Positions 56,584 through 64,000 of a DNA stretch of 64,000 nucleotides are shown here, piece after piece. Numbering within the stretch: the first letter of the stretch is position 1; each line of letters opens with the position of its first letter. The translations under genes were made by a program, and so were the position numbers. The DNA is from Mediterraneibacter faecis JCM 15917 (GTDB lineage: Bacteria; Bacillota; Clostridia; Lachnospirales; Lachnospiraceae), in NCBI GenBank assembly GCA_001312505.1, contig BBDW01000002.1:124001-188000 (forward strand), given 5' to 3'. The notes beneath the pieces are model-generated. The model saw only the letters and a list, made by a program, of their open reading frames with translations. It was not told where the DNA came from and ran no database searches.

Positions 56584-57433
56584 ATGAAGAAGTTTTTATC
56601 AGTATTCCTCACTGCAGCACTGGCAGTCAGCATGCTGGCAGGATGCGGAAGTAAAGGAGAGACAGTAACAGCAAAGGTAATTGATATTGACCTTACAAAT
56701 GAAGAATATGCATTTGGCGTGGACAAGAATCAGCCGGAGCTTCTTGAGAAGACAAATGAATTCATTGCAAAGATTAAATCAGATGGAACACTTGATGAGA
56801 TCTGCAAAAAGTATTTCTCAGACGGAGAGCCGGAAGCAGTAAAATCAGCAACACTTGATACATCTAAAGATCAGCTCGTTGTAGCTACAAACGCAGCTTT
56901 CGAGCCATTCGAGTATACAAAAGGTGATGATTATTACGGAATCGACATGGAGATCGCACAGCTTCTTGCGGATGAACTTGGTAAAGAGCTTGTAATCCAG
57001 AACATGGATTTCGATGCGGTTTGTCTGTCAGTAAGTCAGCAGAAATGTGATATCGCTATGGCTGGTCTTACAATCAACGAAGAGAGAGAAGGATATGTTA
57101 CATTTACAGATTCTTACTACTCAGCATCTCAGCGTCTAATCGTTCCAAGCAACGTTACAACATTCGACGACTGCAAAACAGCTGACGATGTTGCAGCTAA
57201 GCTCGCAGAGACAAAGTCTTCTGATCAGATCGGTGTTCAGCAGGGAACAACAGGTCAGTACTACATTGAAGGAAGCGAAGATTGGGGGATTCCCGGGACT
57301 TCCTGCAAAATGTGTAACATACAAGAGCGGATCTCTTGCAGTTCAGGATATGCTCAACGGAAACATTCAGTATGTAATCATTGATGCAGCACCGGCAGCA
57401 GCGATCACAACAGCAATCAACGCAGTACAGTAA
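56584..57433 (+). CDS. Circularly permuted amino acid-binding lipoprotein (frameshifted)
   Basis: A family 3 solute-binding lipoprotein with lipobox LAGC. The order is unusual: residues about 27-75 read KVIDIDLTNEEYAFGVDKNQ, PELLEKTNEFIAKIKSDGTL and DEICKKYF, which in ordinary relatives is the C-terminal end. Only then comes the normal N-terminal start QLVVATNAAFEPFEY, GIDMEIAQLLADELG, FTDSYYSASQRLIV and IGVQQGTTGQYY. The protein stops after YVIIDAAPAAAITTAINAVQ, exactly where the displaced segment would continue. The frame breaks at the G5 run 57284-57288; four G gives DWGFPGLPAKCVTYK. I use ATG 56584 after CAGGAGGG. Permease and ATPase follow. Confidence 0.88.
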
Positions 57434-57547
57434 ATGTTCGCAAAGATTTCGTAGACAGCAGCTAAAATAACAGAATTTATTTACGAGGAAAATACAGGCA
57501 GAAGATAATGCATGCATTTTCCTCTTTTTGGGGGGGAAAGGAAACAA

Positions 57548-58258
57548 ATGGGTAATTTTAGTCAGAAAGTAGACAAATTTATTGATATATTTCTGAATCA
57601 GAATGGCTATGTGAAAGTAGTTCAGGGTCTGCAGAACACTCTTTTGATCGCAATCACCGGTCTGATCATCGGTATTGTGATCGGTACTTTGATTGCTACA
57701 GTCCGTGTGATTCCGAAATATAAAACTCTTCCGAGAGTATTGAATCATATTTGCAGCTTTTACGTTGCATTATTCAGAGGAACTCCTATCGTAGTTCAGC
57801 TCCTTATTTTTTACTATGTACTCCTTCCGATCTTTGGAGTAAAGATTACCGGAGTGCAGGTTTCTATGGTTGTATTTGGTTTGAATAGTGGTGCATACAT
57901 TTCTGAAATTATGCGAAGTGGAATTCAGTCTGTTGACCAGGGACAGATGGAAGCCGGAAGAGCGGTTGGACTCAGCTTTGGAACAAGTATGATGAAGATT
58001 GTGATTCCGCAGGCGGTTAAGAATATTCTTCCAACACTTGGAAATGAGTTTATTTCCTTGATTAAGGAAACTTCAGTAGTAAGTTTTGTCGGTGCAGCAG
58101 ATCTTTATGTTGCCTTCAACTTTATCGGAAGTAACAGCTACGAATTCATGGTGCCATATCTTGTTATGGCGTTGATTTACATTGCACTTGTGCTTGTGAT
58201 CACATTACTTGTTAAATTATTAGAAAGGAGCCTGAAGAAGAGTGATAGACGTAATTAA
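57548..58258 (+). CDS. Polar amino acid ABC transporter permease
   Basis: A 236-residue HisM/GlnP-type permease with about five membrane segments. The family starts [20 protein letters not shown], has [19 protein letters not shown] and the EAA loop [25 protein letters not shown] 57548 is set by AAAGGA just upstream (seven-G run 57530-57536 precedes it). The end overlaps the ATPase GTG start by 17 bases. Confidence 0.93.
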   Translation: MGNFSQKVDKFIDIFLNQNGYVKVVQGLQNTLLIAITGLIIGIVIGTLIATVRVIPKYKTLPRVLNHICSFYVALFRGTPIVVQLLIFYYVLLPIFGVKITGVQVSMVVFGLNSGAYISEIMRSGIQSVDQGQMEAGRAVGLSFGTSMMKIVIPQAVKNILPTLGNEFISLIKETSVVSFVGAADLYVAFNFIGSNSYEFMVPYLVMALIYIALVLVITLLVKLLERSLKKSDRRN

Positions 58259-59075
58259 TCTGCAAAAAAGCTTTGGGGACAAAGAGATTCTGAAGGGAAT
58301 CAATGTTACGATCAATAAAGGCGATATCGTTGCGGTGCTCGGACCATCCGGCTCCGGTAAAAGTACATTTCTGCGATGCCTGAACTGTATGGAAGACCCG
58401 ACAGGCGGAAGTATTATTTTCAATGGTGTTGATATCGCAGATATGAAGGTTGATATTAATGTACACCGCCGTCATATGGGAATGGTTTTCCAGCATTTTA
58501 ATCTTTATAATAATAAAACGGTTCTTCAGAATGTTATGATGGCGCCTGCCTATTTAAGATGTAAGGATATCGACAAGGCGAAGAAAAAGAACCGTATGAT
58601 CAAATTTAAAAATCTGTTCCGTGGAAGTAACAAGAAGGAAGAGTTAATTCCAATCACTGAGACAAAGGATCAGATTAAGAAAGAAGTAAAGGAGCAGGCA
58701 ATGGCTCTTTTGAAGAGAATCGGCCTGGAAGACAAAGCGGATGTGTATCCGTCTACACTTTCCGGTGGACAGAAACAGCGTGTTGCGATTATCCGTTCCA
58801 TGGCTATGAATCCTGACGTGATTCTTTTTGATGAGCCAACTTCAGCACTTGATCCGGAAATGGTAGGGGAAGTTCTTGAGCTGATGAAAGATCTGGCAAA
58901 AGAGGGAATGACAATGGTTGTTGTTACTCATGAGATGGGATTCGCCCGTGAGGTTGCTTCAAGAGTTCTTTTCATTGATGACGGTCAGATTAAGGAAGAA
59001 GCTGCCCCCCCGGCAGAATTCTTTGAACATCCGAAAGATCCAAGACTTCAAGAGTTCCTTTCAAAGATTCTTTAA
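58242..59075 (+). CDS. Polar amino acid ABC transporter ATP-binding protein with internal insertion
   Basis: The ATPase of the operon: Walker [30 protein letters not shown], signature LSGGQKQR and Walker [17 protein letters not shown]. Compared with GlnQ-type proteins (about 240 residues) this has 277, because a basic insertion (about residues 108-145, [20 protein letters not shown] and following) lies in the helical domain before the signature. The GTG start overlaps the permease. A C7 run near 58996 ([12 protein letters not shown]) probably contains an extra codon. Confidence 0.93.
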   Translation: MIDVINLQKSFGDKEILKGINVTINKGDIVAVLGPSGSGKSTFLRCLNCMEDPTGGSIIFNGVDIADMKVDINVHRRHMGMVFQHFNLYNNKTVLQNVMMAPAYLRCKDIDKAKKKNRMIKFKNLFRGSNKKEELIPITETKDQIKKEVKEQAMALLKRIGLEDKADVYPSTLSGGQKQRVAIIRSMAMNPDVILFDEPTSALDPEMVGEVLELMKDLAKEGMTMVVVTHEMGFAREVASRVLFIDDGQIKEEAAPPAEFFEHPKDPRLQEFLSKIL

Positions 59076-59098
59076 AAGAAAAATATTTTATCTATAGA

Positions 59099-59141
59099 AT
59101 ATCTGTTTGGTATTGTGTTACAATATTAAACAGATATTTTT
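59099..59141 (+). terminator. Terminator after the amino acid transporter operon
   Basis: ATATCTGTTT and AAACAGATAT are perfect 10-bp arms with a 19-base loop, followed by TTTTTATAT. Confidence 0.8.
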
Positions 59142-59163
59142 ATATATAAGGAAATCGTATTGA

Positions 59164-60251
59164 ATGAAATGTAATGAAAAGGAAAATTGCAAAGTAGAAT
59201 TTGGGGAATGTGAGAGATTACATGATATGGTAGAACCTCTTGTCGAGTGGTTTCGGGAGAATCAGAGAGATCTTCCATGGCGGAAGCATGTGAATGCGTA
59301 TCGGGTCTGGATTTCAGAGATTATGCTGCAGCAGACGAGAGTGGAAGCAGTTAAATCTTATTACACACGATTCCTGGAAGAACTGCCGGATATCAAAGCG
59401 TTGGCTGAAGTGCCGGAAGACAGACTGCTTAAGCTGTGGGAAGGACTTGGCTACTACAACAGGGCGAGGAATTTAAAGGCAGCAGCACAACAGGTAATGG
59501 AAGAATATAATGGTGTATTCCCGGATACATTTGAAGAGATAAAAAAGTTGAAGGGAATTGGCAGTTATACAGCCGGTGCGATCAGCTCGTTTGTTTATCA
59601 TCAGCAGAAACCAGCGGTAGATGGCAATGTTTTTCGTGTGGTTACAAGGCTTCTGGAAGACAGTGATGACATTATGAAAGCAAGTACAAGGACAAAGATA
59701 GAACATATGCTTGAACAGGTGATTCCGGCAGAGGCACCGGGAGATTTTAATCAAGGATTGATCGAACTTGGGGGCAATCGTCTGTCTGCCGAATGGAGAA
59801 CCAAAGTGTGAGAGCTGTCCGATAAGGGGGATTTTGTCTTGCATATCAGGATGAATGCCAGATGGATTATCCGGTCAAGAAAAAGGCGAAAGAGCGAAGG
59901 ATCGAGAAAAGAACGATTCTAAGATTCTGTGATAATGAGGAAATTGCGATTCGCAAAAGACCGGGAAAAGGACTCCTTGCAGGATTGTATGAATTTCCTA
60001 ATGTAGAGGGACATTTGACACAAAAAGAAGTTATAGAATATGCAAAAGAGTCAGGTCTTACGCCGGTGCGCGTGAAGAAGCTGCCAGAGGCGAAGCACAT
60101 TTTCAGTCATGTGGAATGGCATATGACCGGATATGAGATTTTGGTGGATGAGTTGGAAAAAGAATTTCAGAATCCGGAGATCATATTTGCGGGAAAGAAG
60201 GATCTTGAGAAACATTATGCGATCCCAAGTGCATTTTCTGCATATTTATAA
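59164..60251 (+). CDS. mutY: A/G-specific adenine glycosylase (frameshifted)
   Basis: MutY removes adenine opposite 8-oxoguanine. It shows PWRKHVNAYRVWISEIMLQQTRVEAV, the helix-hairpin-helix LKGIGSYTAGAI and catalytic Asp in PAVDGNVFRV. Correcting the G5 runs at 59770-59774 and 59826-59830 restores AIVCLPNGEPKCESCPIRGF with the Fe-S cysteines, then the C-terminal Nudix-like domain (RKRPGKGLLAGLYEFPNVEG). The total is about 360 residues, the family norm. Start ATG 59164 is preceded by AAGGA at 16 bases; TTG 59160 is out of frame. Confidence 0.9.
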
Positions 60252-60321
60252 ATGAAGAGGATGGGAATACTGTGAAATATTATGCGGGCTGAAAATGAAA
60301 AATAGAGCTCACTCGGTTTTG

Positions 60322-60350
60322 TTGAAAAAAAGGGCGAAATATGTTATAAT
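60322..60350 (+). promoter_or_regulatory. Promoter of the TetR-family gene
   Basis: TTGAAA (60322-60327), 17-base spacer, TATAAT (60345-60350), about 45 bases before the start codon. Confidence 0.8.
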
Positions 60351-60393
60351 ATCTCTCATAGTTTAAAATGCATACGGGAGAGTTTTAGCAGAA

Positions 60394-61077
60394 ATGAATA
60401 CAAAAACAGAATTATCGAAGCAGCAGAAAAAATCACAGGAAACAAAAGAAAAAATCTTTCAGGCGGCGAAGAAGATTCTTCAGAAGAACGGATATGAAAA
60501 ATTGTCAATCAAGAATATCTGTGAAGAAGCAGGCGTGTCGAACGGAAGTTTCTATCATCACTTTAAGACAAAAGATGATTTGCTGTCTTATTATATAGAA
60601 GACCAGCCTACGATGGGACCGGATCTGTTGGAGGCACCGAAAAGTCTGGAAGATGTAAAGGACGGAATTGTCCGTGTTTATTTGAATTATGTAGCTTATT
60701 GCCGTGAGCTTGGTGTAGAATTTATGGCAGGGTATTATGATACAAAGAATCAGGCATTGAATCCGACGATAAGAACAGAACGTCCATATCCGATCGTGAC
60801 AGTACAGGCTTATGTAGAGCAGGCTGCAAAGGATGGGATTATTAACATTAGAGAGAGTATTGACGAATTTACAACAGATATCCGGATGATCGTGATCGGA
60901 AATGTATTTGAATGGTGTCTGAGAGAGGGAAATGCTGATTTCGAGGGCAACATGAGTCGTTCTTTAAGGCGGTATCTGGACAGTACACTGGAGGAAGTTG
61001 ATGATTTATCACTTTATTGTGAATCCGCGGGCTCGTTCAGGGCTTGGCGAGATGCTGTGGAAACAGTTGGAACCTGA
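60394..61077 (+). CDS. TetR-family transcriptional regulator
   Basis: A 227-residue regulator. The N-terminal HTH covers residues about 14-60 (KEKIFQAAKKILQKNGYEKL, ICEEAGVSNGSFYHHFKTKD). The ligand domain is not assignable to a known effector. Its last 77 bases overlap the following kinase gene in another frame, and its tail (SAGSFRAWRDAVETVGT) is unlike a typical TetR end, so a small frame error or true long overlap is possible. Neighbours suggest lipid or envelope targets, by inference only. Confidence 0.85.
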   Translation: MNTKTELSKQQKKSQETKEKIFQAAKKILQKNGYEKLSIKNICEEAGVSNGSFYHHFKTKDDLLSYYIEDQPTMGPDLLEAPKSLEDVKDGIVRVYLNYVAYCRELGVEFMAGYYDTKNQALNPTIRTERPYPIVTVQAYVEQAAKDGIINIRESIDEFTTDIRMIVIGNVFEWCLREGNADFEGNMSRSLRRYLDSTLEEVDDLSLYCESAGSFRAWRDAVETVGT

Positions 61078-61923
61078 GTTGTGTAGAAAAAGAATCGATT
61101 ATCAGATTCATCTGACAACAAAGAAAAAGGATGCAGGAAAGATTGCATCAGAGATTACGGAAGATGGCCAGGAGCACATGTTTGTTGTTCTTGGAGGCGA
61201 CGGTACACTCAATGAAGTACTAAGTGGAATTAAATCACTGGAGAAAGTGACGTTGGGATATATTCCGATTGGATCAAGCAATGATTTTGCAAGAGGAACA
61301 GGAATCCCGGGAGATCCTTTTGAAGCATTGGACACAATTCTTTCACCCAAAAGGTTGAAAAGATGGATATAGGTGTGCTAAAAAGGGAAGGGAAAGGAAG
61401 AAGATTTGCAGTGAGTGCCGGTATTGGATTTGATGCTGCAGTCTGTCATGAAGTATGTGTTTCAAAATGGAAACGTGTATTGAACCTTCTGAAAATCGGT
61501 AAGCTGAGTTATGCGGTTGTGGCAATGGATCGTATTATAAAGGATCGGCCGGTGAAACTTGAACTGACACTGGATGATGGAAGCATGAAAGTGTTTGAGA
61601 GGACTTATTTTGCAGCATTTATGAATCTTCCTTATGAAGGAGGAGGCTTTAAGTTTTGTCCGGACGCTTCCGGAAGTGATGGATTTCTTGATATTATGGT
61701 TGTGTCGGATCTGTCGAAGCTCAAGATTCTGTGTCTGCTTCCGACTGCTTTTTCAGGAAAGCATACAAGATTTAAAGGGGGGGTGACGATATTAAAATGT
61801 CGTAGTGTAAAGGTAGTGACAGATCGTGCACTGCCGTTACATACAGATGGAGAACCTTCCTTTTTATCAAAAGAGATAGAAGTCTCACTGGAAAAAGAAA
61901 AACTTAATGTGATCGTTGAATAG
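61001..61923 (+). CDS. Diacylglycerol/lipid kinase family protein (frameshifted)
   Basis: A DgkB/YegS-type lipid kinase. The N-terminal catalytic domain has FIVNPRARSG and VVLGGDGTLNEVLSGI, GYIPIGSSNDFARG. The frame breaks near 61353 where AAAAGGTTG should be AAAAGGGTTG (SPKRVEKMDIGVLKREG). The C-terminal domain has AGIGFDAAVCHEV and LHTDGEP. A seven-G run near 61778 gives FKGGVTI for an expected FKGVTI. ATG 61001 has AGGAAG upstream and overlaps the TetR gene. The corrected length is about 307 residues. Confidence 0.88.
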
Positions 61924-61943
61924 AAGAAAGGTGATGAAACAGG

Positions 61944-62771
61944 ATGCATATAGGGATTGTTTTAGCGATTGGGTTATGTATTGTAATAGGAATACCAGCT
62001 TTCTTAATTTTTTTGCTGGCTCCAAGGCTGTCGGGCAGAAAAAGAGTGCATCCGTTTCTTGGCGTAAAGTGGGCGCATAGAGGACTTCATGATAAGAAGC
62101 GTGGAATTCCGGAAAATTCATTTCCGGCATTTCGTGCGGCAATCGAAGCCGGAGATGGAATAGAACTGGATGTTCATCTGACAAAGGATGGCCAGTTGGT
62201 GGTTTTTCATGATGATACATTTGAAAGAATCTGTGGAAGACGGGGGGGCAGAGTAGAAGATACTTCATATGAAGAGATGCAGAAGTACAGACTTGCGGAG
62301 ACAAAAGAGCGGATTCCACTATTGTCAGAAGTACTGCAGTTGGTAGATGGAAAGGTGCCACTTCTGATCGAGGTGAAACTTCCTAACACAGATACAAAGA
62401 TTTGCAGAAAATTGGATGAAGAACTGCGAAAATATCATGGCGAATACATGATCCAGTCCTTTAACAGCCTGGTACTTCGCTGGATGAAGAAGCATCGGAA
62501 TGAAATCCCAAGAGGACAATTATCTGAGAATCTGACGAAAAACGACAGAACAACGCATTATCTCTTGAGATTTTGTGTGAAATATCTTTTGAGTAACTGT
62601 ATGTGCAGACCGGATTTTATTTCTTACCGGTGGTCGGACAGAAAGAATCCGGGATTATGGCTGAACAGGGTTCTTTTTAAAACGCCGGCAGCGGCATGGA
62701 CACTACATGGAGAAAAAGATGTTAAGGCGGCAAGAAGAAGCTTTGATATGTATATTTTTGAGATGAGTTAA
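61944..62771 (+). CDS. Membrane-anchored glycerophosphodiester phosphodiesterase-family protein
   Basis: A GDPD-fold enzyme hydrolysing glycerophosphodiesters. One N-terminal membrane segment (about residues 3-27) anchors it. The catalytic motifs are WAHRGLHDKKRGIPENSFPAF and IELDVHLTKDGQLVVFHDD, with LLIEVKLP and the later strand region. The seven-G run at about 62245 (GRRGGRVEDTS) is likely inflated by one codon. It follows the lipid kinase by 20 bases; together they could handle polar-lipid or teichoic-acid turnover. Confidence 0.87.
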   Translation: MHIGIVLAIGLCIVIGIPAFLIFLLAPRLSGRKRVHPFLGVKWAHRGLHDKKRGIPENSFPAFRAAIEAGDGIELDVHLTKDGQLVVFHDDTFERICGRRGGRVEDTSYEEMQKYRLAETKERIPLLSEVLQLVDGKVPLLIEVKLPNTDTKICRKLDEELRKYHGEYMIQSFNSLVLRWMKKHRNEIPRGQLSENLTKNDRTTHYLLRFCVKYLLSNCMCRPDFISYRWSDRKNPGLWLNRVLFKTPAAAWTLHGEKDVKAARRSFDMYIFEMS

Positions 62772-62836
62772 AGAAGAGACAGATGTTGATAATTCATAAG
62801 AAAAAGAAAAGAAATGTTAAAAACTTATGAAGTCGG

Positions 62837-62865
62837 TTGAGATTGTGTTTTAAAAGTGCTATAAT
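62837..62865 (+). promoter_or_regulatory. Promoter of the PAP2-like gene
   Basis: TTGAGA (62837-62842), 17-base spacer, TATAAT (62860-62865), about 90 bases before the start codon. Confidence 0.8.
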
Positions 62866-62954
62866 CGAGCCTATCAAAAAAGAACGTTAAATGAAAATAG
62901 CGTAGAAGTAGCAAGTGCTGTATCGGTTTGATGAAAAGCGGAGGAGTGTCAGAT

Positions 62955-63635
62955 ATGAAATGGAAGATAAAGTTCATAGAGACAATGAAAAGATATAAGC
63001 ATGCATGGGTGTTTTTATATGCGTTAATCTATATGCCGTGGTTTTTATTTCTTGAGAAACATGTGACGATGAATTATCATGTGGTGCAGACAGCATTAGA
63101 TGAAGAAATTCCTTTTATTGAATATTTTATTGTACCGTATATGTTATGGTTTGTATTTATCGCAGCTACATTTTTATATTTTTTCTTTACAGATGTACAG
63201 GGATTTTACAAACTGGCGAAGATTTCGTTTGCAGGAATGACAATTTTCCTTATTATTTGTTCCGTCTTTCCGAATGGTCAGGATTTGCGACCGGTTGTGT
63301 TTGAACGGGATAATATTTTTGTAGATGCAGTTCGGATGCTGTATCGGACAGATACGTGTACGAATGTATTTCCAAGTCTTCATGTGTTTAATACTCTGTG
63401 CGCATGTATTGCAATCCGTAAGAGTCAGGCACTTAAGAAACACAAAGCTGTTTGTATCGGAGCATATGTGCTTGGAGCATTGATCATAATGGCGACCATG
63501 TTCTTGAAGCAGCATTCCGTACTTGATGTGACAGGAGCATTTATTATGGCTTATCTGTTGTATCAGTGGGTATATGCAGAAGAGACGAAGAAAGTTCCGG
63601 GATATTCAAAGCGTCCGGTATTTCAGAATAAGTAA
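62955..63635 (+). CDS. PAP2-superfamily membrane phosphatase-like protein
   Basis: A 226-residue protein with about six membrane helices. The acid-phosphatase signature histidines are seen in FPSLHVFNTLCACIAI and KQHSVLDVTGAFIMAYLLY, and an upstream RPVVFERDN segment is in place of the usual KxxxxxxRP motif. This resembles the PAP2/inositolphosphotransferase-like group of Firmicutes; the substrate is probably a lipid phosphate. ATG 62955 follows GCGGAGGAG; ATG 62931 would precede the ribosome site. Confidence 0.82.
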   Translation: MKWKIKFIETMKRYKHAWVFLYALIYMPWFLFLEKHVTMNYHVVQTALDEEIPFIEYFIVPYMLWFVFIAATFLYFFFTDVQGFYKLAKISFAGMTIFLIICSVFPNGQDLRPVVFERDNIFVDAVRMLYRTDTCTNVFPSLHVFNTLCACIAIRKSQALKKHKAVCIGAYVLGALIIMATMFLKQHSVLDVTGAFIMAYLLYQWVYAEETKKVPGYSKRPVFQNK

Positions 63636-63656
63636 GAGTTAGAAAAAGAATTACAG

Positions 63657-63693
63657 GAAGTGCTTTTGGCTGATGAGGTCAAGGGCACTTTTT
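63657..63693 (+). terminator. Terminator after the PAP2-like gene
   Basis: AAGTGCTTTTG and CAAGGGCACTT pair over the stem with two wobble or mismatch positions, followed by TTTTTT. Confidence 0.75.
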
Positions 63694-63774
63694 TGTATAT
63701 TAGGAAAGTCCTTAGCATAGAATATAGCCGAATATACAGAAGTTTCTATAGAAAAGCATCTGGGGGGGAAATGT

Positions 63775-63780
63775 TATAAT
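63775..63780 (+). promoter_or_regulatory. Candidate -10 of trpS
   Basis: TATAAT at 63775-63780 lies 80 bases before trpS, immediately after a seven-G run (63762-63768). The -35 is poor. No T-box specifier or anti-terminator was recognised in the short leader. Confidence 0.5.
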
Positions 63781-63857
63781 AAAAACCAGTGAATTACTGT
63801 GGGCAGATTAGCCTGACAGTTACGAATAAAGTATTACATGAGATTTAGGAGGACTAG

Positions 63858-64000
<143 letters not shown>

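Noticed and set aside
57530..57536. Phase-variable poly-G tract before the permease start
   Set aside because: Seven-G runs occur throughout this sequence, including in essential genes and a tRNA, so a general length artefact is likelier than a contingency locus.

Overview
The window reads as a low-GC Clostridia chromosome, most likely Lachnospiraceae (Dorea or Mediterraneibacter-like; genus not resolved). Clues are an archaeal-type Asp-tRNA synthetase beside gatCAB, zinc-ribbon S14 and zinc-lid adenylate kinase, an enlarged L17, HydF and FprA (anaerobic redox), AdhE, frequent TTG/GTG starts, and a complete selenocysteine locus. Nearly all genes are on the + strand.

Layout. 1-5.0 kb: aspS 3' end, a zinc-ribbon membrane protein, and gatC-gatA-gatB. 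5.1-7.2 kb: a DnaJ-type co-chaperone facing an rRNA-type methyltransferase. 7.5-13.0 kb: metN-metI-metQ, an M20 amidohydrolase and an AGCS symporter. 13.2-18.3 kb: a three-gene peptide ABC transporter in which both ATPases and both permeases are fused. 18.3-32.2 kb: the selenium region, with yedF, selD (itself a selenoprotein with in-frame TGA), selA, selB, a LysR regulator, a cysteine-desulfurase-like enzyme, yedE, a TusA-like carrier, a split ThrE-type exporter, a DUF3343 carrier, fprA, tRNA-Sec and hydF. 32.8-49.3 kb: the S10-spc-alpha ribosomal cluster from rpsJ to rplQ including secY, adk and infA, interrupted by a terminator and new promoter before rpmJ and by unusual repeat-bearing spacers. 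49.4-64 kb: adhE with Rex-like operators, an APH-like kinase, a coiled-coil SleB-type hydrolase, a HAD phosphatase, uppP, a polar amino acid ABC transporter whose binding protein is circularly permuted, mutY, a TetR regulator, a diacylglycerol-kinase-like protein, a membrane GDPD, a PAP2-like protein and the start of trpS.

How genes work together. SelD makes selenophosphate, SelA uses it to make Sec-tRNA on the tRNA-Sec encoded about 9 kb downstream, and SelB delivers that tRNA to UGA codons. YedE, YedF, the TusA-like protein, DUF3343 and the desulfurase probably import and pass on selenium. AspRS with GatCAB would make Asn-tRNA (and Gln-tRNA) by transamidation.

Three observations stand out. 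(1) There is a family of palindromic mobile elements beginning GT(T/A)ACTGTTCA. Full copies are about 142 bp, minimal ones 30-32 bp, and several are flanked by 8-9 bp direct repeats. One sits in frame in the 3' end of hydF and another lies between rpsD and rpoA. (2) The amino-acid-binding lipoprotein at 56.6 kb carries its C-terminal segment at its N-terminus. (3) G/C homopolymers look systematically wrong. Runs of 7-8 G occur where families predict 4-5, and about 14 genes, including gatB and adk, are broken by single-base G/C indels. I read these as sequence errors and annotate those genes as single CDSs.
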